64,000 nt of DNA. Origin: Carallia brachiata. Taxonomy: Eukaryota; Streptophyta; Magnoliopsida; Malpighiales; Rhizophoraceae. The stretch is taken from positions 1,303,092 through 1,367,091 of the forward strand of contig JADCRB010000069.1 in NCBI GenBank assembly GCA_021464245.1, read 5' to 3'. Below are positions 1 through 12,480 of this stretch, in pieces. The stretch's first letter is position 1; each line of letters opens with the position of its first letter. The translations under genes and the position numbers were made by a program. A model generated the notes under the pieces. The model made no database searches. It was not told the origin of the DNA and saw only the letters and a program-made list of their open reading frames with translations.

Positions 1-793
1 TATGTTAACGTATGTATTACTTTTTTTTTGTGAATAAATGAGAAACTTAGGGTGGTATTCCACAATTTCACTAGAAAATATTATAATTTTATACTAAAGA
101 AAGTGCAAAATTACAAATATTTAAATCATTCTTTACGTTGGAGATTAAGTTATAAGTTTAGATTTATCACTTGACATTGATAAAATTTGAATTTATAATC
201 TTTTATATAAATGTAAATCTTTCGTCCAATTGAACCACACGAAGGATAATAACGAATGTATTACCTAATTGTGAATTATTTCAGATAATCATGTTAATTT
301 TTCTGTATCTCTCACCCATTTTTTCATGTTAATTTTATTCGGATGTTCCTGGAAGGACAATTAAATATATTATTAGGCCGCTACTTATCTTCGTCAAAGG
401 GACGTGAATGGGGTCGAAGTATCTTCACCTTGAGATTTAACCCACTACGAATTGGGTCATTACAATGGCCTTGACTTCATCTTGATTTGGGCTATCTTTA
501 TTCGAGGCCCGACCAAACTGACGGTTGGACGTTTCCTGCGTCAACAGCGCCACCACAGGAAGTTCAAAAAACAAAAAAAGAATGAATAAAAAAAGGAAAG
601 TTGAAAAAAAAAATAAAAAAAGAGAAAAAAAAGACGAAATTTAAGAAAATAAAAAATTGGGGTGACAAAAATCCCAGATCTCCAAGCTTGCGGAGAAGGA
701 GCCCAAGGGAGAGACTAAGAGAATGGCCAGGCTTGAATTGTTAGAAAACGAACCAAACAGCAGCAGCAGCAGCAGAAAACCAAAGACAACAAG
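1..793. other. AT-rich intergenic DNA and leader of the 37-aa peptide gene
   Basis: No ORF with protein-like composition was seen. About 360-530 is less AT-rich and may be promoter for the small gene that follows. A short CAG triplet run (about 760-776) lies just upstream of the ATG at 794 and would be in its 5' leader. A minus-strand ORF across 641-952 is the shadow of low-complexity sequence and of the small gene. Confidence 0.5.
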
Positions 794-907
794 ATGAAGA
801 AAAGGAATCATGGGTCGACCAAGTTTTTCGTTTTCGTCGATTACTTGTTCCTCTGCATCTTCCTGGGATTCCTTTGCTTTATTCTCTTCAAGATTGTTGG
901 TGTCTGA
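794..907 (+). CDS. 37-residue single-pass membrane peptide
   Basis: A 37-codon ORF starts with [10 protein letters not shown] and continues as one hydrophobic helix (about residues 11-32, rich in F, L, C, I and V, with an Asp-Tyr pair near its start) before ending FKIVGV and TGA. The basic, polar N-terminus followed by a single transmembrane segment suggests a short membrane peptide with a cytosolic N-terminus. The leader contains a CAG triplet run, and 908 onward looks like transcribed but non-coding sequence (T-rich stretches, possible 3' intron around 955-975). I believe similar 36-40 residue peptides are annotated in other dicots, but that is recollection and not a search result. Function unknown. 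It could be an upstream ORF of a longer transcript, though no strong downstream ORF is seen. Confidence 0.55.
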   Translation: MKKRNHGSTKFFVFVDYLFLCIFLGFLCFILFKIVGV

Positions 908-2700
908 AATTTCCCATATTTTTTGTCTGACCCCCTCGCTCACATTCCCCATTAATCTGGTACATTTTATTTCAGCTTTTTTTTCTTCTTCTTCTTTACT
1001 TTCTTTCCTGTAATTTTGATGCTTTTTCCAGTTTTTGGGCTTCCGTTAATGGGAATAGCTGATTTTATGTATATTGTATCAAAAAAATGTAATCTTTGAA
1101 GGAATGGGGCTTGGGCTGCATGATCTTGAATCTTTGGCTTACAACTTTTGCTACTCATGTTTTCCTCTTGTCATCGTGATTTCTGGCGATGTCTCGCTGC
1201 TTATGTATAAAGATTATATACGATTCTTCGTTGAAAAGAATCAAGCTTTAATTTTGATGCAATGCTTGATCTATGTGCGAGAAGGACAGAGGAACTAGAG
1301 GAGTTGTTCATTGTATTCGAATTGAAAGATGTAGGCTGTGTCCTTCTAATTCAATTCATTTGTGCTATAAGCAGTTTTCAAATTGTGGGATATAAATACC
1401 TGTGAGAAGGTAGTTCAAGTAAGTCTGTGTCGTGCATCATATCGTAGAGTGTGGTCCTTTTTTTTTTTTATCATCAGGGAGTGGAAGAGGGATTCGTGCT
1501 TTTGTAGGATTTTTGGTGCATGGGGTCTCGAAGCTCCCTCCTTCCCGGCCCCCAACAAAGCCAAATCCTTGCACCAACTCTGCCAACTAGAGTTGGTATG
1601 GGTTGTGGTAACTGAATTGAATTATGACTACAAGTGAGGCAATCCCACTTGCATTGTTTTCTCAAGGTTGGGCGGCAAATTAGTAGTGGAGACTTTGCTT
1701 TGGGAGGATCGAGTGACTTGAGTCGAGGTTCAATTGATTTGGCTTGCACTCAGTTGCTTAGTTAAGAAAGCCACGTGCATGGAAAATTTAAATGTTTATG
1801 TGGTTAGTAAAGTTATGTGTGCACCATGTACCTTTTTGATCAATCGTATGCTTGCTTCTCAATATTGTAGTAACATTTTTTTATCATCATTTCTTACCGG
1901 AAAGTTCTCTGATTCTTGCGGCAGGTTATTATTATGAAGTGTCTGAATCTGCAGTTCAAAGTTCCAACCTAGGAGCGTTTGATGTCCTGCCTTTTCAGAT
2001 TATATTGTGATATTGGTGATAATTTATGCATTTGTATGACTAATCACCCCTCTTAACTAGAGTATTTTTTGTCTGTGAGATTGTTTCATGTATGTTGTGA
2101 GAGAGAGCACCTACCACCCAATCAATGAAGTTATTTACTGATCTTGTACTCATATCTTGTGTTCTATCTTGGAAAAAAATTTGGCTAGATTCAAAGTATG
2201 CCAAGATTTCAATCGTTGCACGCATCATATATTTATCCATTGAATACTAGGAAATGGTGGTGTTGAATATGATAATTTGCGATCGTTTGCATGTTGTTGA
2301 TGTTTTAGTCTTACGCCTCTTGCTTCTGATGTTTGTGAATGAGCTGATTTTCCAGCATGGGAAATAGCTTACAACAACATTAAAAAATAGCTCAAGCAAT
2401 AACTATAGGGAAATAGAGGGCAGAATCAACATCAAGCCTCTGTAATTTTGTATTGCCAAAGAACGCTTCCAAAGATTACTCACAGAATATTAGCAAGTAA
2501 CAGTCTCTTATTACAAATTACAGACTCCATCGGAACCGGCAGCACTTGAGAAAGGACGAGAATAAGCTTCAGGTTCCATAATTGTAATCCAGCATCTTTA
2601 TTTTGACCTTATTTAAGGAAGTTCAAAAATATTCTGGAAGATTTTCTCACAAGCTACATGCAACAAGACTAGAACTTGAGCATATGGCAGACTCAATGGA
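908..2700. other. Probable 3' UTR/introns of the small peptide gene, then intergenic
   Basis: T-rich, moderately AT-rich DNA with several short ORFs on both strands, none with recognisable protein character. The region may hold spliced 3' non-coding exons of the small gene at 794 (for example a donor near 960 with a pyrimidine tract and AG soon after). About 2340-2700 may contain the 3' flank of the minus-strand pseudogene at 2708-2936. Nothing firmer can be said. Confidence 0.35.
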
Positions 2701-2707
2701 AGGGACA

Positions 2708-2936
2708 TTATCTTAAAGCACCTGAAACTGGTGCAGGAATGGAACCAGCATGACCAGGATTTGGGACCTCAAGCCCAGGTTTGGGCAAATGTATCAGCTC
2801 CGCTTGGTATATAACTGCCTGGGCCTGGAATCGGATTGTAAGAAGGAACACTGAAAACAGGTAGCACCAGCACCCGGCCAATGCCTGGAATAAGAAAACT
2901 GAAAGCAACTGAAAGCAGGACGAGGAGAGCAAACAT
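2708..2936 (-). pseudogene. Decayed small secreted cell-wall-type protein
   Basis: Read on the minus strand, an ATG at 2936 opens a frame that begins like a signal peptide (MFALLVLLSVAFSF) and runs directly into IPGIGRVLV, then NPIPGPGSYIPSGADTF, ending at a stop at 2769-2771 after 55 codons. The expected continuation, PKPGLEVPNPGHAGSIPAPVSGA, is present in a different frame down to 2708. The repeated Pro-Gly motifs, the P-G-I-G-R-V segment and the P-N-P-G tail match the plant 'putative cell wall protein' family as I remember it. Two defects are visible: a frame change between the GADTF segment and the PKPG tail, and an unusually short distance between signal peptide and the P-G-I-G-R motif, as if the variable middle of the mature protein were deleted. 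I call it a pseudogene; a shortened functional secreted peptide is the alternative. Confidence 0.6.
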
Positions 2937-3774
2937 AGAGACTGAGCTAAGAAGACTGGGATAGGACTAGGCTATGTGATGCAGAACTGGGAGGATAATT
3001 CCCATTCTGATGGTTAGATTTTCAGCCCCACCATCCGCCGGGGGGCAATGGAAGTGCTGATTTGCATATCCATGTGCCTCAAGAAACAAGATGGGAAAGT
3101 GTACAACTCCATGGTTTTCTATAAGAGAAGTTCTTGCTTATGGAGAAGGGTCCCTTTGTTGGCTAATAGCTTGACAACTGCAGAATTCTTGACTCCACTT
3201 CAACGCTCACTGTGATGATCTTATGTTCCATCACCAACCATTAGCAGCGGCCGGAGAAGGGATCTGTATTTGGCTGATTTATGAGCCGCCACACACGAGC
3301 GTGCTTTCCGGAGTGATATTGTTTTTTAATCCTATGAACGTTGTTATTGTAACTACATATACAAAAAAAACAATGACTACGTAAGAAGCTCTGATAACGA
3401 GGCAATTTTATTTATACTCCCATGTAGCACACACACACAGGCTGCAGCCACTTGCACTACCAGTAAAGATATTGGAGACCCGGCCTCACCAAGAAGAGCA
3501 GGGCGTTCTAGGTACCTGCAACTGCAAGTGGATAAAAGGCATTGACACGAAGTGAAATGATGTAAATTACACAACTATATTAATTCGGTTCAATTCTTTG
3601 AAGACTGACTTGCGACATTCCCGTTGCATACAACAAACAGAAGTGCTGTGGCTTCAGCACTAACTTCCAAAAGTGTCACCAGACCAGAATGACCTTCTCT
3701 AGATTTGACGGGGCTCAAAAGCCAAAAATATTACAATGACTCAGCACCATTGCATATCTGGAAACCCCAGCAAA
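2937..3774. other. Intergenic, including probable 3' UTR of the PP2C gene
   Basis: No ORF with recognisable content. About 3000-3330 has higher GC than its surroundings and may be promoter or old coding debris for the minus-strand pseudogene. About 3590-3774 lies directly after the PP2C stop codon on the minus strand and is likely its 3' UTR. Confidence 0.4.
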
Positions 3775-6700
3775 TTACAGGTTTGGCCTTTCCTCGGAAA
3801 ATCTGGGAAGCTGAACGAGTGAGTTAACTCGCGTAACGCCTTCCAAGCCTGACCAACTCTGATCTTCGGCAGCCACTGGTTCCCCACTTCCATCAACTTC
3901 AACTGCTAACCCCCCATAAGAATCATTTTCCTCCGATGATCTCACCGTAATGTTTCTTTGCAAATATGGCTCAGACTTCTGGCCATCGTCAGATTCAACT
4001 GCATTGCCAGAATGATTGCTCTGAAGTGTTGCTGAAGAAAAGCCTTGTTCTTCGTAATCAGATTCTGAATCCATTTTCCCATCTAAAAATAAGCAGACGA
4101 CTGCACAATCATCCATCTTTGAAGTTGGGTATTTGAGTTTCCATTCACGAGCTGCTGAGTCCACCAAAATTCTAGCAGCTGATGACCGTGTTGGAGCTGC
4201 GCAGACAATCTCAACCACCTCTTCATTGCTCAAGACATCCCAAACCTGCAGCAATGCAAACTCAGCATTTACATGCATGGAATCATTTTGAAATTGACTA
4301 ACAAGCTCGTAAAGCATTCTATAAAGACAAGCCCTGTCACAAAGAGGCACCAATCTCAAAGACAACAGGCACCGCAGAACTACGGCTGTAATTAACAAAG
4401 CCTCTCAATTAGCACTATATTTAATGTTTCCGATGAACGCTATCTGCCCAAGAGTGCATTGATTACTCAATTTGGAGAACTTTCAAGCCACCTAAGGCTT
4501 TTTGATGAGCTTCAGTACATCACTAACTTCAATCCATAGTTGAAGCCACCTTTTATTTCTGAATGGGTTGATGGAAATGCATGTGAACTGATTGTCCTTT
4601 TCATGGAGATCATAACACTGAGGAACTTCACAGAAACCTGATTTCGTGCTTCACATTCATCAAGCAATAAGCATGGTCTGAGAAAATGGAGGAAAATGCA
4701 AGAATAGGACAGAGGGTGGCTTATGCTTGACCACCAAAATTTACTGTGATTTATAGCAAAATAATGAACTCTTCATGTGAGCTTTACAGTTCATAAGTGG
4801 TAACATTGCAAAACAGATGACAATGAGACCATGTAAGACCATCAAATCTGCCAGAGTAGTGATAAGCTCTTTGTTAATATTTGTCACAATATTACTCATT
4901 ATCAATGATTTAAAGTTCAAATAAATTCTTCATTGTTCTCAATGACTAACTTGATCTCTAGTTGCTAAGTCAATGTAGGTTATTACACCCAGTAATGTAT
5001 CCTCTTATAAACCCTGTAAGCCAATAACCAAATAATGCCAAACACCGAAGATTTTCTATTGATGCAACTTTTTCTTCGGCTGCCAGCTAAGGCAAGCAGG
5101 TCGGATATGTATAACATTAACATGGAACAACCAGGGGGAAGAAGCGAATGTAAAGCAATGTTTACTCGTAAAGATAACTGAACGATTCTGAGGTCCGGTA
5201 TGAAATATCCAAGCAATTGTTGGCTTGACTGTCACAAAATCACAATAAAGACACCAAACTAAATGCAAAATATCACCCTACTTATCACCTTAACAATGGA
5301 AATCCTCAGCAGCAATAATGAAAACAGAAAATGACAATGTTGGTCAATTGTTTTGCTCAAAAGTGGTGCAATGCCAACCATGCCACATAAATTTCAAATG
5401 GCCTGAAGGAATTTAACACCTGGATATACTACCATGGTTGTCTAGAGTTCATATTGTCAGAGCACAAACTAAGTGCATAGGTGAATCCACTTTATCAACC
5501 TTCACTGTTTATGCACCTTAAGGAAAGTATACTGTATGCTAATTGATTGTTTGTAAGTAAACTTGATGCTAAAAAGGTTCATGACAGCCAAAACATTCAA
5601 AATTAGATGGTAACATTTTCACTTAACAGCTTAAGTGACATAGACCAAAGGCATTTCAAGACAGCAGTTAAATGTACTTTATCTTCTGCTTAGCAAGACA
5701 AAGAGCCTCACAAACATCAGATCAAAGAGATATCAACGAGAAATCACAAAACCAAAAAAACAAAAGATTCTCTCAAATAGCAGAGAAAATAATATGAAAA
5801 AAAAAAAAAAACTAGAAATGAAACCATACCCCATCTGAGGCAAGGACTATAAACTGGTCTCTGTCCGTAAGTAATCGATGAGAAAATTCAGGTATGGATA
5901 TCACTCCATATTCCTTTAAACAAAAGTCCCCAAATGCTCGAGCCATTGCCAGGCCGGGGGCATCATCAAATGGCAACCAAACTCTTTGCACTTCAGGCTC
6001 ATCTTGCAATGCAAAGACCCTTCCTTTACACCGCTTGATCCTTTCAGCTTCCCCTGCAACAGTATGGCTTCACATCAATTGTTGAGTTCACATACAGAGC
6101 AGACAACCAAAGAAACTGCTGATCACAAATACATATGACGTACTTGGCAAATCAGGCTTCAGATCAACAGTCAACTGGATTGCCACAATGGTATCGTTGA
6201 TACCCTTAGATCCCATGATTGCACGAGAATCCCCAATATTTCCCATAAAAAGATTCGAGCCCTTCGAAATCATAAATAAGCATACACAATAAGACTTATG
6301 CTAACTGAACTGCCGATGAAAAAAATATCAGTTAAAGTACCTGTTTTATTATGGTGACAGCAGTGCTGCCACTACAGAAGCAATCCAAATTAGGATCGGA
6401 TCTCAGCTCTTTGTCCATGGACTTGTATGACTTGAGGAATGCCTCTCTCCACAAGGAACTCAATTTGTCCTCAGCCAAGTCATCCTGTCAGAGTATCCAC
6501 CTTCTGGCTTCATTGAATTCCCTTTGAAACAGGCTTGGCCCGAATCATTTTCCCTCGACTCGGAGGAATGCAACAATGACAGTAACTTTATAGGAAGGGT
6601 GTCCCTGACCTTCCGGGCAACAAGATGGCCTTGAGGACCATGGCCATCAAAGACACCACAAAAAGTGACATCTTCTGACAAGAAATCCTGCAGATATTCA

Positions 6701-7033
6701 GAGTTGGATTAAGCAATTAACCTCCAAATGATATTAGATAAATAGATCAAAGTGAAAAGAAATGTAACTTACTTCCCATACAATCATTGCATCCTGATTT
6801 ATACCCTTCCGACCCTGCTGTGTGAATATACATGAAGTTCGGCTCTTTCCGTTTGTGAAAATCCTGTTGGGTATGGATGACAAATTGTGTAGGAAAACTA
6901 ACTGGTCAGAGAATGTTCTTTTAGTTCTCTTTTGACCACAGCATCCAATCTCCAACCAAGAGGGACTAACTGCTTCCCCATTGCTTCTGCTACTGCAAGT
7001 ACTCCGACTACTAGTTGAAACGCAGGCACCCAT
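3775..7033 (-). CDS. PP2C-family protein phosphatase, group-E type, myristoylated (one-base frame break in exon 2)
   Basis: A Mg2+/Mn2+-dependent serine/threonine phosphatase of about 473 residues (allowing for one missing base). Coding exons on the minus strand: 7033-6773, 6687-6341, 6261-6144, 6053-5830 and 4245-3775, all with GT-AG borders; the last intron is 1.58 kb. The N-terminus MGACVSTSS fits N-myristoylation (Gly2) plus palmitoylation (Cys4), so membrane targeting is likely. PP2C motifs in order: GINQDAMIVWE, CGVFDGHGPQGH (metal-binding Asp and Gly), SGSTAV, MGNIGDSRA, ARAFGDF, LASDGVWDVLS and MDDCAVVCLFL, so the catalytic core appears complete. The Ser/Glu-rich C-terminal tail (about the last 90 residues) looks disordered. 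This N-terminus resembles Arabidopsis group-E PP2Cs. Exon 2 is 347 nt although both borders are phase 0, so the frame breaks near 6484-6487: upstream reads GGYSDR, downstream reads DDLAEDKLSS in another frame. This is either an assembly error or a recent inactivating deletion. Confidence 0.93.
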
Positions 7034-8574
7034 TTGCTCAACTCCAGAACAAAAAATACATCTATGCTGCAATTAATAGGCAAGTTTCATGCTTTTGCCA
7101 AAACAGATCTCACATCATTTTTCACAATCTCCCAGAAAGTCAACCAGTAGAAGACTATCCAGAACACCAAAGATTCTCCCACATGAAACTACAAAGTCTT
7201 CTCACGACTCAATCTAGAAACTGAGATCTCTTAATCCTAGTCAAACATGACCAGTTGGCAGTTACGTGAATGGACAACGAAACCAGCTGAACATGAACAA
7301 GAAAAAACATTAATCAATTCGAATTGTTTACCCCATTATCTTACGGGACACCCGCTAGAGGAAACTGTCAACAAACCAGACCGGCAAATATTACAAGCTT
7401 TCATGTGAACTTGGAATAGAATATAATTAAGTGGTTGTCCTACTCCTCTTGTCCTTCATGAGGAACCGACTTACACACGGTCAGAGAGAAGTTGCAATAT
7501 AATACATCCAATGAAACATAAATTAAAAAATTAAAAGCCCACCAAAAAAAAAATGAAAACAAAAAATTACTTACTTATGCTGAATAATTTTTAGGTTCTT
7601 ACCTTCTATATTACTGAGTTTCACAAAAGGAACAAAAGAAATCGATGAAAACCAATATTCGTGGTTCAGAGTCAGAGATATCAGTTTCCAAACACACTGT
7701 TTTGCATCACGCTGAGTAGAAAGCCCTCACTCTCTGATTGGATGCCCAGAAGACGCTGGAAAGTAGAAGAAGTTAGAAAATTTAACCATGAAAATGGATA
7801 CCATCATACCTATAGGAAAAGAAATCCGTCAGGAAAGAAGTAATCTTTTAAGAGAGAGAGAGAGATTCAACAATCTTTGAATTTCCACTGGAGCTAAAAC
7901 CGAGAAGGGATAAAAGCAGAAGAGAAAAAGCAGAAAAGGACGAAAAAAAGGTATGATCTTGCCAAAACAGAATCACCAATGGCCTTAAAAAAAGTTACCA
8001 AAAGGAAAAAAGAAAAGAAAGATGTCTAGTTACTATTGCAATTAATTGTAAGAAAATAAAACACAATGAAGAAGTAAAGAAACTAACTGAAATTTTTTTA
8101 AAAAAAAAATCCAGTCCAATGCAGCAAAATTTGCAAGATATAAAGAAGCAAACTTTCAGTACGAACTAAAGAAAAAGTACAATTTCATTCAATAAACAAG
8201 AAACCCGGGTGAGTTTAATGCAACCCCCTTTAAAAAAAAAAAAACAAAAAAAAAAAAAACATGGGTAGAAAAGCATGTCTGTGGTACCTTTTGTTTCCTT
8301 TATTTAATCAATTTTCTCGGTAAACAAACAGAGTAAAATGAGGACATTAATCAAACCCAGAAAAAGTCATCAACTGTTTGAAGCATATCACTTTGGCTTT
8401 TGTTCGATAGAAGAATAAAGAGTTACACAAAGAGAGAGAGTTACAGACAATGATCTTGAAAAGAAAAGAAAAGAAAAGAAAATCCCAAGACATAGTTAAA
8501 AGAATGACATTGGAGGCATTCAAGACCACTCGCTTTAGAAATCCAAAGAATGAGCCCAAGACCGAAAAGGGTAC

Positions 8575-8690
8575 CTTAGTTTTAGCAGCGATTTCCGACT
8601 TTCGGACCAAACTAGCCGAACCCAGAGGAAAAAGAGAGAGAGAGAGAGAGAGAGAGGGGAGGCGGAGGTTTCAACTTTCAACTATAATAA
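8575..8690 (-). other. Non-coding leader exon of the PP2C gene (5' UTR)
   Basis: On the minus strand a pyrimidine-rich leader containing the CT run runs to AAAACTAAG followed by a canonical donor GTACC (exon edge 8575). An acceptor ATTGCAG at about 7067 lies 33 bases before the PP2C start codon, giving a 1.5-kb 5' UTR intron (7067-8574). The transcription start is not visible precisely; the far end given is approximate. Confidence rests only on splice-site quality and the typical CT-rich leader. Confidence 0.5.
8633..8657. repeat. GA/CT microsatellite in the PP2C leader
   Basis: About 12 GA repeats on the plus strand (CT on the transcribed minus strand), followed by shorter GA and poly-G runs to about 8765. 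CT-rich leaders are common around plant transcription starts. Confidence 0.9.
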
Positions 8691-8817
8691 GCGAGAAAGG
8701 TGATGTCTGCATTCATTGCAAAAGGCGCAGAGAGAGAGAGAGAGGAGAGAGGGGGGGGGAGGGCACCAGCAGTTACTGTTGGTGTTGGCCTGTGAATAGG
8801 AAAAAGGTTGAGAAATG

Positions 8818-9130
8818 AGAAAATAAATTATGATGAAATAAAATTATTTTGGTAAGTGAAAAATTTGTAAAAAATAGTGAAAAAAAATAAATAATAATTT
8901 ATGAGATTAAATTGTAAAGAATAAATTATTTGAATATAAAAAAAAGTTAGTGAGAAAGAAAATGTTAAAAAATAAATAACTAGTAATTTGTGAAATAAAA
9001 TATTATAAGAAAAATAAATTGTTTGAATATTAAAGATAATTGTGAAAAAGAAAAAATTGTGAGAAAATGATATTATAATGATTATATTTTTTTTTTCTTT
9101 AATTTTTTTTAAAAATCCAAACAAGGCCTT
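8818..9130. repeat. A/G-rich, internally repeated MITE-like element next to the PP2C promoter
   Basis: Purine-rich sequence in which a module of roughly 95-100 bases recurs about three times: an AAATTATTT-like start, a GTGAGAAAGAAAA-like middle and an AATAATTTRTGA-like end. The right edge is AAAATCCAAACAAGGCCTT, resembling inverted ends often seen on plant hAT-type MITEs. A related module array occurs at 37715-37965. No transposase is present. The left end is uncertain. Confidence 0.45.
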
Positions 9131-12100
9131 AGGTTATGAAATATTAGAGAATAATATTATATGAATGTTTAGTGAAATATATAAAAGATTTATGATTAAT
9201 TAAACAGTATTTTACTGTTAATTTATTTTTATCAAAAAAATTTAATATATTTTTTATAATCAATCAATTTATATTATGTGCATACGACTGCACATCTACA
9301 ATTACGTACTCAAAATTTTTTTCTAAGGACTATTGACCGCACGGTCCAAACTATTCTTTTGTGAGTTTGATTTCGCAAAAAAATATATATATATATATAT
9401 TCTTTTGTGAGTTTGGATATATGTTTTTTCGGTGCATATAGCCACGCGCATTAAATTTTTTTAATTTAAATTTCTAGTCAAAAAATTATTAACTGTATAA
9501 TAAAAAAATAAAATAATAAAATATACAACAAACTGTGAAAAAGAGAATTTTAAACTCGTTATGCATTGTTTGTGTCTTTGGTGCATAATCTACTATTTTT
9601 ATTACAAATCAAACATTTTGGTGGAGGAACGAAATTTGAAAAAGAAGAATATTTTTTATTGTCCTCGGTACAAGGACCGAGAAGGTCTCGGTCTTTTTAC
9701 CTTTATCGTTTGTGGAACACGCGCTCAACTGTGGCGCGACTGGGGTTTGATTGACTTCATAGGACAAACGGCTATATGGCTCTTTAATCATCGTTTTGTT
9801 GAGCATTTTATTATTTGAATCTTCCTATTGTCCACTTTTATAAGCATAAAAACATAATATTTCCGGATAACTTTTCCTTTTTCATTGATTTAAAATATAT
9901 TAATACCATTTCATAGTTGTATTAAAAAAGATTATTTTTACACCACACCAGTTAAATTGTAAGTTGAACTCAAAAAAAATTAAATCATATAGTACTCAGT
10001 AAAGATTTGTTAACCACTCTGACAATTATAAAAAATTTTCAACAAAGTAAAAGGGTATGCGTCTTCAAATATTTGGCATAATATGTTATTAATACTATAA
10101 TCAGTTAATTTGAATTAACACACAATTATTTTCAAGTGCTTGCATCCTATAATAAAAAAATTTTATTTATCAAAATCTTTTCAGCTTAAACGCAAATATC
10201 ACAGATGATAAATGATGAAATAGTGGAATACAGTTATTTTTAAATTTATTAAAAAATCTGTTAAATCACAAATTATATAATTAGGATAGTTCTTTCTCCT
10301 CATAAATTCCTCTCCTCCTATTCCAAATTTAATACCTTTAAAACAAAATTTTAAACTTTAATTATTTGAATATCTGGAATACAATTATATTAAAAGGTCA
10401 GCCGTCCCTCGTCAGGGATATTATTGAAAAGCTTACAATGGTTCAATTAAATAAAAAAAAAATAGTTTTGCCCACTTTGTCCAGTTGTTTGCTTATACAG
10501 CAAAAATTTGGACCGTCAAGCCAAATTAAGGATAGCGATTGTTTATTCATTTACGGTAATTTCTTTTTGTTTATGGCATCCTGTGTTTTTTCTAAAGAAT
10601 ACAAGGAAAAGCTCAAAACTTTTTGGTCCATTAGAAACTTAAAGCTTTATATAGTAGAATAAGGAAAAAAGACTCATATCATTAACGTGAATTATATTAG
10701 GAATTGAACCTTTCTTGTTGTTATTATTAATTCATTTGAAAACATATTTTGGCAAGAGTTATAAAATAAAATTAGTTTTTTTTTAATCTTACAACAGTAT
10801 TTAAACTTCAAGTTTTTTTAAAAAAAAATTAAATTTTTAATTACTGTAATTTTTCTTCTACTTTTTTCATAATTACACTTTTTGAAGAGATTATTAAATA
10901 TTTTTTTATTAATTTTATAAAAAAATTAATTCATTCAAGGAGAATTTAAAATGCTTAGTACTAATGTGAAACACAACAATTAAAAATCGTAATCGCGTGG
11001 GCAAAAAAGTTTGATCGCTGCAAGCCTGCAATATGGACGAGAAGCCCATTTTTCCGTCCATATATTAATAACTAATATTAGTAATGGCGATGGCGATTGA
11101 GCTGGTGCACAACTCGCCTTTTGGTTGATGAGCCATTTTCGGAGTTTAAACTTCGTACATAATATAGTTTGACTTAAGTTTAAATTTTTGTTTCGTTACT
11201 TTATTTTACGTAAATTTGAAAATTTCAATTAAAATACAAATGTTAAATTTTAAATTCAACAAATGTATCAAATAATTAGATGTGCCTTTTTTATAAGAGA
11301 GATTGGATATAAATATTAATAATTGACTCTTAATTTTTAATTTACAAGTGTGATCGCCAGTAGGTAAATAATGTCCTTAATGCATTTTTTTTTTTTTTTA
11401 GAAAAAGTACAGTAATATCAACAATGCGAGTGGCATGCTTTCCCACGTCACTAGTATTTGTTTGCATATTAAAACCAACAATCCCTAGTTTTAACGAAGT
11501 TAGGTCATGTTGGCCAAAAAGAAAAAAAAAATTGCAGTTAGTTCACGAGTCATGTCAATTAATGTCCACTGTAAAGTATAAATTCTTGTATTAGTAACAG
11601 CTATTTAAACTCGAAAACATTAACGATTTGATGTGCATTTGGTTTAATCATTTATTTTTAAGAAAAAATTAGAGAAATTATTTGAGATAGTAGCTTGATA
11701 TTAACTGATGCATTTTTTTTATTTTTAATCTGAATTCGAGTTTTATTGATTGTGAAAAGAAGGCAATCATCTGTTGAAATTCTCTGGTTTATGCACGAGC
11801 GGATGCACCAGTAGTTCAAGACTCATTAATATTATGGTTGATTTGAGAGTGACTCGCTCGATTCTAATAATATTTGAGTGGTGGATCGACTCCTATAAAA
11901 GTTGTTAAATAAAATATTTAAATAAAAATTATTTTAATTTCAATCCATAAATTCGATAATTGACATAACTGATTTGAATATTTTTTATAATAAAAAATTT
12001 AAATAAAATATATCAAATTTATTTTTTCTGACTAGCAAAAAAAAAAACAAATAGATGCATAATTTTCCTTCATTGTCTTTTCAAAAAATGTTAAATAAAA

Positions 12101-12204
12101 GGTGCGATTGGGGACTGAAAGGGGAAGATCAATCTCCTATTTGCAAAACCATTCGCTGTGCACGCGCAGGAAGAGAGCGTGAAGAAGTAGTTTGATCAAA
12201 GGGT
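9131..12204. other. AT-rich intergenic DNA
   Basis: No gene recognised. Includes an AT dinucleotide run at about 9386-9401, flanked by two copies of a TTCTTTTGTGAGTTTG phrase, and long A/T-rich stretches. Short ORFs near 9560-9830 and 10366-10662 have no recognisable content. Confidence 0.5.
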
Positions 12205-12480
12205 TAGGGCCTGTTTGGCTTGAGGGAAAGAGAAAGGAATAAAAGTATTAGAAAGGAAATCATTATTTTTTTTGCCTATTATTTTTTTACCGTATATTTT
12301 TTATCTATTAAAATAATTTTTTTTTCTTATAATTTTCTTTCTCCTAATACATCTATTAAAATAATTTTTTTTTCTTATAATTTTCTTTCTCATTTTTATA
12401 CAATTAGGAGAAGGAGAATTTGAAAAAAAATAAAGATTTAACTTTCAATTTCCTACATAATATAATGCAAACGAATCAAC
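12205..12480. mobile_element. Degenerate MITE-like element
   Basis: The left edge reads TAGGGCCTGTTTGGCTTGAG, typical of hAT-type MITE ends in plants. The right end, read in reverse complement, has a weaker match (GATTCGTTTGCATTAT). The interior holds a 48-base tandem duplication (12303-12350 and 12351-12391). No coding capacity. Confidence 0.45.
12303..12391. repeat. Two-copy tandem repeat, 48-base unit
   Basis: ATCTATTAAAATAA followed by a T-run and TTATAATTTTCTTTCTC occurs twice in direct succession, almost identical, so the duplication is recent. It lies inside the MITE-like element. Confidence 0.85.

Noticed and set aside
641..952. 103-codon minus-strand ORF over the 37-residue peptide gene
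   Set aside because: It begins in the antisense of the small gene and runs through low-complexity A/T-rich leader sequence; no protein character.
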